Of a stretch of DNA of 5,321 nucleotides, positions 1 through 5,098 are shown piece by piece (the first letter of the stretch is position 1; every line of letters starts with the position of its first letter). The notes below the pieces were generated by a model that was not told the origin of the DNA, searched no databases, and worked only from the letters and a program-made list of their open reading frames with translations. The DNA comes from Pseudolabrys sp. Lineage in GTDB: Bacteria; Pseudomonadota; Alphaproteobacteria; Rhizobiales; Xanthobacteraceae. The DNA lies in contig JAHCKF010000259.1 in assembly GCA_026125925.1 (NCBI GenBank), positions 1-5,321 of the forward strand. The letters run 5' to 3'. The position numbers and the translations under genes are program-made.

Positions 1-1
1 C

Positions 2-1201
2 GCCAAGGATGCGCCCTTCGCGGTCGCCTCGCTGGCGCTGCTCTATGCCTTCGTGCGCGCCATCGACGAGTTCCCCCGCCCGTCATGGTCCACCGTCGCG
101 ATCTTCGGCGTCGGGCTGGGCGTCGCCTTCGGCACCCGCATCCTCGCCGTCGTCACCGCGCTTGCCTTCGTCGCCGCCCTCGTCTTCCTGTTCTGCAGCG
201 ACGCGCGGCGCGACGGCACCGCCGCCGCGGGACGCAATCTCCGGCAATTCATCATTCGGCTGCTGCCGGCGGCTCCGCTCGGCATCGCCATCATGGGCCT
301 GTTGTGGCCGTGGTCGGTGCTGAGCCCGCTCAACGTGTTCGAGGCGATCGAATACTTCCGCCACTTTTTCGAGAAGCCATGGGACGAGCTCTATGAAGGC
401 CGGCTGATTTCGGTGCCGAACATGCCGGCGAGCTATGTGCCGCATCTGTTCGCGCTGAAGCTGCCGGAAGGCCTGCTGATCTTCGCCACCGTCGGCGTCG
501 CACTCGCGCTATGGCGGATCGCCGGCGGGACCGGCACCGACAGCAAGACCGCGCGCGCCAACCTGCTCGTCGTGCTGCTCGCCGCCGTGCTGCCGATCGG
601 CATCGCCGTCGTAACCCGCCCCGCCGGCTACAACGGCATCCGCCATTTCCTGTTCGCGGTGCCGCCGATCGCGCTGCTCGCCGGCCTTGCCGTGCCGTGG
701 CTGATCGATCAGGCGCGCCGGCGGAGCAAACGCGCGCTGCTCGCCGTCGTGCTGCTCGCCGCCGCGGCGATCCTCGATCCGGTCGTCGCGATGGTGCGGC
801 TGCACCCTTACGAATACACCTATTTCAATCTCCTCGCCGGCGGCGAGCGCGGCGCGCGCAAGGACTACATGATCGATTACTGGGGCCTGTCGTTCAAACA
901 GGCCGGCGAGGCGCTACGCGGCTGGATCGTGACGACCGGCGAGAAGCCCCCGCAAGGCCGGCGCTGGAAGGTCGCGGTGTGCGGCCCGCATCCGCCAGCG
1001 CGCATCGCGCTCGGCGACGGTTTCGAACTGACCTGGGATCCCAGGGGCGCCGATTTCGTGATGGCGCTCGGCGAATTCTATTGCGCGAGGCTCGACGCGC
1101 CGGTGCTGGCGAAAGTGGACCGCGCCGGCGTGACTTACGCCACGGTCTACGACATCCGCGGCCGCAACGTGAAAGAGCTTCTTACGCAAGCGCCGCCGTA
1201 A
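2..1201 (+). CDS. Membrane glycosyltransferase, GT39/PMT-like, C-terminal part (5' end outside window)
   Basis: Proteins of this type are integral membrane enzymes that move a sugar from a polyprenyl-phosphate donor to a protein or lipid on the outer face of the inner membrane; donor and acceptor cannot be told here. The frame is open from base 2 and reads AKDAPFA, the typical start of the conserved PKD-PFA loop of PMT/ArnT-like enzymes, so the catalytic N-terminus with its acidic motif lies upstream. The visible 399 residues contain about seven to eight hydrophobic segments (for example residues around 24-60, 80-105, 155-172, 182-198, 213-235 and 243-265). A soluble tail follows, starting HPYEYTYFNLLAGG and continuing to DYWGLS, a block I recognise from many bacterial PMT-family proteins. 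The end, GVTYATVYDIRGRNVKE, is also family-like. A GTG at 53 is in frame but falls inside conserved sequence and is not the start. The gene ends at TAA and converges on the aminotransferase. The family call is good; substrate is unknown. Confidence 0.82.
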   Translation, partial: AKDAPFAVASLALLYAFVRAIDEFPRPSWSTVAIFGVGLGVAFGTRILAVVTALAFVAALVFLFCSDARRDGTAAAGRNLRQFIIRLLPAAPLGIAIMGLLWPWSVLSPLNVFEAIEYFRHFFEKPWDELYEGRLISVPNMPASYVPHLFALKLPEGLLIFATVGVALALWRIAGGTGTDSKTARANLLVVLLAAVLPIGIAVVTRPAGYNGIRHFLFAVPPIALLAGLAVPWLIDQARRRSKRALLAVVLLAAAAILDPVVAMVRLHPYEYTYFNLLAGGERGARKDYMIDYWGLSFKQAGEALRGWIVTTGEKPPQGRRWKVAVCGPHPPARIALGDGFELTWDPRGADFVMALGEFYCARLDAPVLAKVDRAGVTYATVYDIRGRNVKELLTQAPP

Positions 1202-1218
1202 AGGCTTCGCCCTACTCT

Positions 1219-1289
1219 CCGTTCATCCCCGCGAAAGCGGGGATCCGGTCGAAAGGAAAATGGATTCCCGCTTGCGCGGGAATGAGCGG
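1219..1289. repeat. Paired inverted repeat, dRS3-like intergenic element
   Basis: Two 28-bp arms (1219-1246 and 1262-1289) are inverted copies matching at 24 of 28 positions, separated by a 15-bp purine-rich spacer. Each arm is itself a hairpin: 1225-1244 has a perfect 8-bp stem with a GAAA loop, and 1264-1283 has a perfect 8-bp stem with a TTGC loop. The second hairpin fits ATTCCC-N8-GGGAAT exactly, the consensus of Neisseria dRS3 repeats; the first differs only by T-to-C and matching A-to-G changes that keep the stem paired. Translated in other frames, this type of repeat gives the familiar IPAKAGI and WIPACAGM peptides often seen in spurious ORFs. It fills the gap between two convergent genes. 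Multicopy status in this genome is inferred. Confidence 0.8.
1247..1283 (-). terminator. Possible intrinsic terminator of the aminotransferase gene
   Basis: Read on the minus strand, the hairpin at 1283-1264 (perfect 8-bp GC-rich stem) begins about 21 nt after the aminotransferase stop. It is followed by CCATTTTCCTTTCG, a T-rich but interrupted tail. On the plus strand neither hairpin is followed by a T tract, so termination of the glycosyltransferase from this element is less well supported. The assignment rests on position and structure only. Confidence 0.4.
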
Positions 1290-1304
1290 AGTAAAAAGTG
1301 GACA

Positions 1305-2198
1305 CTAAGAATGCGCAAACTCCCAATAGAGTTCGCGCGCCTTGCGGAACAGCGGCCCCGGCTGCAATGACCGCTCGCCGATCCGGTTGACGGTGACGAC
1401 CTTCGAGGCATTGCCGCTGGCGAAGATTTCATCCGCCTGCTCGAAGTCCTTGTACTTCAGCACCGTCTCGATCACCGCGATGCCGGCCGCGCGCAACAGC
1501 GCGATGGTGCGCTGGCGGGTGATGCCGTTGAGAAACGTGCCGTTCGGGATCGGCGTCAGCACCACGCCGTCCTTCGCCATGAACACATTGGAATTGGCAA
1601 GCTCGGCGACATTGCCGACCGCGTCGCAGACGATGCAGTTGTCGAAGCCGCGCGAACGCGCCTCCATCATCGCCCGCGCATTGTTGGGATAGAGGCAGCC
1701 GGCCTTGGCGTCGACCGGCGCGGTCTCCGGCAGCGGCCTCCTGAACGGCGACAGCGTCACCGAGAAGCCGTCCGGCGTCTTCATCGGCACCTCGTAGAGC
1801 GTGAGGCACCAGCGGGTCGATTCCGCGTCCGGCGGCAGCGACATCGGGCTTGCGCGCTCGGCCCAGTACATCGGCCGGATATAGAGCGGCGTGTCCTTGG
1901 GAAAACGCTTGATGCCGTCCCGCACCAGGCCGACCCACTGCTCGGTGGCGACAACGGGCTTCAGGAACATCGTCTTGGCGGACGCATTGACCCGCGCGCA
2001 ATGCAGGTCGAGGTCCGGCGTCACGCCCTCGAAGGCGCGCGCGCCGTCGAACACCGAGGAGCCGAGCCAGATCGCATGGGTGCGCACGCCCCAGACCGGC
2101 AGGTTTCCCTCGTGCCAATCGCCGTCATAGAAGGTCCAGGTCTTCGACCAGGAAGTCGTCGACCAGGAAGTCTTCGACCAGCCTTGCGCATTCGCCAT
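1305..2198 (-). CDS. Fold-type IV PLP aminotransferase, branched-chain amino acid aminotransferase-like
   Basis: Class IV aminotransferases move an amino group between amino acids and 2-oxo acids using PLP in the cytoplasm. In the branched-chain branch they perform the last step of Leu/Ile/Val synthesis or the first step of their breakdown. The 297-residue protein shows VFDGARAFEG (49-58), YIRPMYW (106-112), the likely PLP lysine K165 in DAKAGCLYP, the likely PLP-contacting glutamate E199 in GNVAELANSNVF, LNGITRQR (223-230) with the phosphate-binding TR, and ADEIFASGNAS (255-265). Length fits the family (about 290-310). Substrate is not certain: the usual BCAT block after lysine (GGNY..S) is replaced by GCLYPNN, and D-amino acid or amine transaminases share this fold. 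The start ATG is supported by GGGAG six bases upstream. Residues 7-21 are a five-residue repeat (WSKTS, WSTTS, WSKTW) that precedes the conserved fold. The gene is convergent with the glycosyltransferase and divergent from the dehalogenase. Confidence 0.85.
   Translation of the reverse strand: MANAQGWSKTSWSTTSWSKTWTFYDGDWHEGNLPVWGVRTHAIWLGSSVFDGARAFEGVTPDLDLHCARVNASAKTMFLKPVVATEQWVGLVRDGIKRFPKDTPLYIRPMYWAERASPMSLPPDAESTRWCLTLYEVPMKTPDGFSVTLSPFRRPLPETAPVDAKAGCLYPNNARAMMEARSRGFDNCIVCDAVGNVAELANSNVFMAKDGVVLTPIPNGTFLNGITRQRTIALLRAAGIAVIETVLKYKDFEQADEIFASGNASKVVTVNRIGERSLQPGPLFRKARELYWEFAHS
2140..2181. repeat. 15-bp in-frame tandem repeat, 2.8 copies, in the aminotransferase 5' end
   Basis: Copies lie at 2140-2154 (GTCTTCGACCAGGAA), 2155-2169 (one G/T difference from the first) and 2170-2181 (the first 12 bases again). 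A 15-bp unit keeps the reading frame, so copy-number changes would add or remove five residues (WSKTS type) without breaking the protein. Confidence 0.9.
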
Positions 2199-2204
2199 GC
2201 CGCA

Positions 2205-2209
2205 CTCCC
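2205..2209 (-). promoter_or_regulatory. Ribosome binding site of the aminotransferase
   Basis: On the minus strand GGGAG lies six bases before the ATG at 2198. It fixes the start upstream of the pentapeptide repeat, so the repeat is predicted to be translated. Confidence 0.65.
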
Positions 2210-2250
2210 GCGTCCGTCCCTTTGCGCGGCGCTCCGCATCTGCAACACTG

Positions 2251-2279
2251 CCGCGCCACTACCGCGCCACTACCGCGCC
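2251..2279. repeat. 11-bp tandem repeat, 2.6 copies, in the divergent intergenic region
   Basis: The unit CCGCGCCACTA occurs at 2251-2261 and 2262-2272 without mismatch, then 7 bases of a third copy at 2273-2279. It lies between the divergent aminotransferase and dehalogenase starts, 22 bp before the dehalogenase ATG. The period is close to one helical turn. No clear sigma-70 type promoter is visible on either strand of 2199-2300. Confidence 0.85.
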
Positions 2280-2285
2280 TTGCGC

Positions 2286-2291
2286 GAGGAG
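2286..2291 (+). promoter_or_regulatory. Ribosome binding site of the haloacid dehalogenase
   Basis: GAGGAG lies nine bases before the ATG at 2301. It selects this ATG, which also matches the usual family N-terminus, over upstream in-frame initiation codons in the 2001-2300 stretch. Confidence 0.75.
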
Positions 2292-2300
2292 CCTAGCATA

Positions 2301-2960
2301 ATGCCTGCCGCCATTTACGTGTTCGATGCCTATGGCACGCTGTTCGACGTCCACTCCGCCATCGGCCAGTACCGCGACCGGATCGGCCCCGACGCCGACC
2401 GCATGTCGGACCTCTGGCGCGTCAAGCAGCTCGAATATTCCTGGACGCTGACGCTGTCCGGCCAGTACCAGGATTTCTGGGCGCTGACCGGCAACGCGCT
2501 CGACTTCGCGCTGGCGCGTTTTCCCTCGGTCGACAAGGCGCTGCGCCCGCAACTGATGGACGCCTATTTCAAGCTCGGCGCCTTCCCGGACGCGAAAGAC
2601 ACGCTGCGCCGCCTGCGCGACGCCGGCCACCGCACCGGCATCCTGTCGAACGGCTCGCCGGCCATGCTCGAGGGCGCGGTGGAAGCCGCCGGTCTCGGCG
2701 AGCTGCTCGACGCCGTGCTCTCGGTCGACACGCTAAAAATGTTCAAGCCGCGGCCGGAGGTCTACGACCTGGTGACAGATTTCTTCAAATGCCGTCACGC
2801 CGAGGTGGTGTTCGTCTCGTCGAATCGCTGGGACGTGATGGGGGCCGCCCATGCCGGCTTCCGGCCGGTCTGGATCAACCGCGCCGGCAACCCGGACGAA
2901 TACGGCAAGGCCGAGCGCGTCATCGCGAGCCTCGCCGCACTGCCGAACCTCGCCGTTTAA
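2301..2960 (+). CDS. L-2-haloacid dehalogenase (HAD superfamily, type II)
   Basis: This enzyme hydrolyses L-2-haloalkanoic acids such as 2-chloropropionate or chloroacetate to D-2-hydroxy acids in the cytoplasm, through an aspartyl ester. The 219-residue length is slightly below the roughly 220-232 usual for the family. The full active-site set known from Pseudomonas L-DEX YL is recognisable: nucleophile D9 in FDAYGTLFD, T13, R40 in LWRVKQLEYSW, S116-N117 in GILSNGS, K149 in FKPRPEVY, Y155, and S173, N175 and D178 in VSSNRWDVMGA, with W177 beside them. The aliphatic cap domain covers about residues 16-95 and carries the substrate-carboxylate arginine. There is no signal peptide. The start is supported by GAGGAG. 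The gene stops 12 bp from the stop of the convergent hydrolase gene. No dehalogenase regulator or haloacid transporter lies next to it. The true substrate may be something other than a pollutant haloacid. Confidence 0.92.
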   Translation: MPAAIYVFDAYGTLFDVHSAIGQYRDRIGPDADRMSDLWRVKQLEYSWTLTLSGQYQDFWALTGNALDFALARFPSVDKALRPQLMDAYFKLGAFPDAKDTLRRLRDAGHRTGILSNGSPAMLEGAVEAAGLGELLDAVLSVDTLKMFKPRPEVYDLVTDFFKCRHAEVVFVSSNRWDVMGAAHAGFRPVWINRAGNPDEYGKAERVIASLAALPNLAV

Positions 2961-2972
2961 TCTCGCCGCACG

Positions 2973-3944
2973 TTACTTCATGTGTTTGTCGATGAACGGG
3001 ATGATCTTCTCCGGATAGCGGCCGAAGTAGTTGTAGCCGTCCTTGAAGCGCCGCGTCGTGCCTTCGATCCAGAGCAGTTGCTTCTCGTTGCTGCCGAGCA
3101 GGTCGAAAGTCTTCTGCGCATCTTCCGGATTGCGCGTCCAGGCATCCTCCAGCACTTGCACCATCAGAACGGGCATCTTGACGCTTGATGCCCACAGATG
3201 CGGCGTCATCTCGGCGGCGACGAAGGCGCCCATCTTCAGCAGTTCGAGATCGATCAGTTCCTGATACTGGCGTACGCCCTGCAATTCGGAGAAGGCATCG
3301 TAGATCGCGGCCATCGACACCACCATCGGACTCACCATGCAGCGCACGTTTTTGAAGAGATCGGGCCGGCGGTGGATCGCATGGTATTGCGAGTTACCGC
3401 CCATGCACTGGCTGTAGAGACCGACCGTCATCTTGCCGAGTTCGGGATGGCTGTCGACGAATTGCTTGACGCCGACGCAGTCGCGCCATTCCCACTGGCC
3501 GATGCCGCTGAGGCCGTTGTTGGCCGCGCCGCTGTTGCCGTGGTTGCGGATGTCATAGGTCAGCACGTTGTAGCCGGCGTCGGTCAGATGCTTGTACTGG
3601 ATAACGAAGTCGATCTCGACCGCGTCATACATGCTCCAAGGCTCGCCGAGATGGCCAGGAAAGCCGGCACGGCACATCGGCAGCGCGTGGTTAAAGATGA
3701 TGAGCTTGTCGCTCGGCTTGCCTTTGGCCGGAATGTACCAGGCCTCGAGCGGCGTGCCGTCGTCGGACGGGATGACGAGATCGTGCCATCCCTTCACTCC
3801 GTAGTCGTCGGGGGTCTTAAAGATGACGCTGCGCAGCGGCCGTACGATGCCGGCGAGACCTTTGACCTTTTCGTAGTCTTCTTTGGAAATGGTCTTGAGC
3901 TGCGCGAAGGCTTTTTCCATGCGCTCCGGAGACATCCTGCTCAT
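2973..3944 (-). CDS. Alpha/beta hydrolase with a predicted Cys nucleophile
   Basis: The 323-residue protein has an alpha/beta-hydrolase fold: a helical N-terminal region (about 1-50), strand LIIFNHA (81-87) with the oxyanion-loop position, TYDIRNHGNSG (129-139), which is the typical D-R--G-S block, and the nucleophile elbow GLYSQCMGG (175-183). In the small-x-Nuc-x-Gly pattern the nucleophile is C180 (codon at 3405-3407), not Ser, as in dienelactone hydrolase. D267 in VLEDAW is the likely acid. The last strand and loop, LLWIEGTTRRF (290-300), carry RR where the catalytic His normally sits; the only later His is H321, three residues from the end. Activity and substrate are therefore unknown. 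No signal peptide is evident. I chose ATG 3944 because AGAGGT lies six bases upstream; an upstream GTG at 3998 has no ribosome site. It is transcribed divergently from a LysR regulator, its probable controller, and its stop nearly meets that of the dehalogenase. Confidence 0.85.
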   Translation of the reverse strand: MSRMSPERMEKAFAQLKTISKEDYEKVKGLAGIVRPLRSVIFKTPDDYGVKGWHDLVIPSDDGTPLEAWYIPAKGKPSDKLIIFNHALPMCRAGFPGHLGEPWSMYDAVEIDFVIQYKHLTDAGYNVLTYDIRNHGNSGAANNGLSGIGQWEWRDCVGVKQFVDSHPELGKMTVGLYSQCMGGNSQYHAIHRRPDLFKNVRCMVSPMVVSMAAIYDAFSELQGVRQYQELIDLELLKMGAFVAAEMTPHLWASSVKMPVLMVQVLEDAWTRNPEDAQKTFDLLGSNEKQLLWIEGTTRRFKDGYNYFGRYPEKIIPFIDKHMK

Positions 3945-3950
3945 CGTTGC

Positions 3951-3956
3951 ACCTCT
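3951..3956 (-). promoter_or_regulatory. Ribosome binding site of the alpha/beta hydrolase
   Basis: AGAGGT on the minus strand lies six bases before the ATG at 3944. It favours this start over the longer GTG form (3998), which would add 18 Arg/Gly-rich residues with no ribosome site. Confidence 0.65.
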
Positions 3957-4007
3957 GGGCTCGGGTTGACTGCCTGCGCCATCACGACGCCTGCCCACTT
4001 TGGCCGG

Positions 4008-4035
4008 TTGGACTACGTTGAAAAATCCAGATAAT
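4008..4035 (+). promoter_or_regulatory. Possible promoter of the LysR gene
   Basis: GATAAT at 4030-4035 matches five of six bases of the -10 consensus. TTGGAC at 4008-4013, 16 bases upstream, is a weak -35 (TTG matches only). Transcription would begin near 4042, inside the 17-bp dyad, which would suit autorepression. The stretch is clearly more AT-rich than its surroundings. No equally good promoter was found on the minus strand for the hydrolase. Confidence 0.35.
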
Positions 4036-4062
4036 CTTCAAACACTTTGAAGTCAGGCTTCA
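4018..4062. promoter_or_regulatory. Putative LysR operator array with a perfect 17-bp dyad
   Basis: Positions 4036-4052 read CTTCAAA-CAC-TTTGAAG, a perfect 7-bp inverted repeat; T4038 to A4050 fits the T-N11-A LysR box with dyad symmetry. Related half-sites flank it: TTGAA at 4018-4022 and CTTCA at 4058-4062, the latter pairing with TGAAG at 4048-4052 around a 5-bp spacer. The array sits between the divergent hydrolase and LysR starts, where such regulators usually bind. Binding by this particular regulator is inferred. Confidence 0.55.
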
Positions 4063-4072
4063 TGGTGAGGAT

Positions 4073-4981
4073 TTGGACCGGACCCTGCTGCCCGCCATCG
4101 CGGCCTTCAGTCAGGTGGCGCGCGAAGGCAGTTTTACCCGCGCAGCGTCCGTCATGGGCGTTTCGCCGTCGGCCCTCTCCCAGACCGTCCGCGCGCTCGA
4201 ACGGAGGCTCGATGCCCGGCTGCTCAACCGCTCGACCCGTTCGATCTCGTTGACCGAGGAAGGCCGCCGCCTTCTGGAGCAGATCGACCCCGGCCTTGCT
4301 TTGATCGATCAGGCGATCGGCGCGGTCGGCGCCGGGCAAGACCGGCCGGCCGGAGAGATCCGCATCAACACATCGCGGCTCGCCTCGCGAGTGCTGATCG
4401 AACCGCATCTTGCCGAATTCGGCCGGCGCTATCCTGCAATCCGAGTCGAACTCGTGATGGACGACGGTCTTGGCGACATTGTCCATGAGGGCTGCGACGC
4501 CGGCATCAGGCTACGCGAGAGCGTGGCCGCCAGCATGATCGCGGTGCCGCTCTGCACCGACTTCAGCTTCGCCGTGGCGGGCTCGCCCGCTTATTTCGCG
4601 GTGCATCCCATCCCGCAGGCCCCGGCCGAACTCGCGGACCATAACTGCATTCGCTTCCGCCACGCTTCAAGCGGCGCAATCTATCGCTGGGAATTCACCG
4701 ATCCAGCCCGTCCGCAGCGGGACATCGAAGTCGAGCCGCACGGCAGCTTCACCACCAATGACGACGAGGCGATGATCCGCGCCGCGCTCACGGGCGTCGG
4801 ACTCGTGATGCACATCGAGCCAGCGCTGCGCCCGCATATCGCGGACGGCTCGCTCGTCCGCGTGCTGGCGCCGTGGTGTCCACCGGTGCCGGGCTTCAAT
4901 CTCTATCTGCCGACGCGCTCGCAGATGCCGGCGAAAATGCGCGCCTTTATCGACTTCTTGATCGAAAAACGCGACACATAA
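4073..4981 (+). CDS. LysR-family transcriptional regulator (CrgA-like effector domain)
   Basis: The 302-residue length is typical for LysR regulators. The N-terminal winged helix-turn-helix is clear: F12, GSFTRAAS (19-26), VSPSALSQTVRALERRL (30-46), then the wing RSTRSISLTEEG (53-64) and a linker helix to about residue 85. The effector-binding domain starts near GEIRIN and has features I associate with the CrgA-like subgroup: DIVHEGCDAGIRL, GSPAYFA, NCIRFRH, YRWEF and WCPPVPGFNLYLPTRSQMPAKMRAFIDF. The inducer cannot be read from sequence. The frame is open back to 4022 but contains no ATG or GTG before the helix-turn-helix; TTG 4073 is the only usable start, with GAGG at 4067-4070 unusually close. 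It is divergent from the alpha/beta hydrolase, with 128 bp between their starts, which suggests control of that gene and of itself. Activator or repressor role is unknown. No convincing terminator follows. Confidence 0.9.
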   Translation: MDRTLLPAIAAFSQVAREGSFTRAASVMGVSPSALSQTVRALERRLDARLLNRSTRSISLTEEGRRLLEQIDPGLALIDQAIGAVGAGQDRPAGEIRINTSRLASRVLIEPHLAEFGRRYPAIRVELVMDDGLGDIVHEGCDAGIRLRESVAASMIAVPLCTDFSFAVAGSPAYFAVHPIPQAPAELADHNCIRFRHASSGAIYRWEFTDPARPQRDIEVEPHGSFTTNDDEAMIRAALTGVGLVMHIEPALRPHIADGSLVRVLAPWCPPVPGFNLYLPTRSQMPAKMRAFIDFLIEKRDT

Positions 4982-5098
4982 AGCTCCACGCATATTCCGG
5001 CCACTTTTTCCGGGATAGTCGCCGGACCCGACTGGCGGGCCGCCGCCCGTCCGCCTATATGCCTCTGGCTCCCATCCGCCCCCAGCCCGCATTCATTC

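Noticed and set aside
511..1308. 265-residue open frame on the plus strand overlapping the glycosyltransferase
   Set aside because: It is Arg/Ala-rich, typical of a shifted frame in GC-rich coding DNA, and its tail is the translated inverted repeat. The overlapping frame has clear membrane segments and family motifs.
2140..2279. CRISPR-like array made of the two short repeat tracts
   Set aside because: The repeats are contiguous units of 15 and 11 bp with no spacers, and the two tracts do not share a unit. They are simple tandem repeats.
2001..2300. Plus-strand extension of the dehalogenase by 100 residues
   Set aside because: It overlaps the aminotransferase gene in antisense and reads as low-complexity Arg/Pro/Ala sequence. 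GAGGAG and family alignment place the start at 2301.
2932..2970. Short direct repeat CTCGCCGCA at 2932-2940 and 2962-2970 around the dehalogenase stop
   Set aside because: Nine bases of GC-rich codon-like sequence recur easily by chance here, with no target-site or element between the copies.
3198..4034. 278-residue open frame antisense to the alpha/beta hydrolase
   Set aside because: It is a mirror of a GC-rich gene, with no recognisable domain or ribosome site; the minus strand has a clear hydrolase fold.
4064..4486. Minus-strand open frame antisense to the LysR gene, running into the 16-codon leader ORF
   Set aside because: The composition is that of a shadow frame and the plus-strand LysR gene is unambiguous. 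Only the last 16 codons, outside LysR, were kept as a weak finding.
4982..5040. Hairpin-like sequences after the LysR stop as a terminator
   Set aside because: The best stem (around 4994-5016) needs a G-T pair and has its T tract in the loop, not after the stem; the second stem (around 5020-5037) has no T tail.
5032..5060. Possible promoter for the ABC gene (CTGGCG, 17-base spacer, CTATAT)
   Set aside because: The -35 box matches only three of six bases and the -10 box is also weak, so it is not better than chance in this region.
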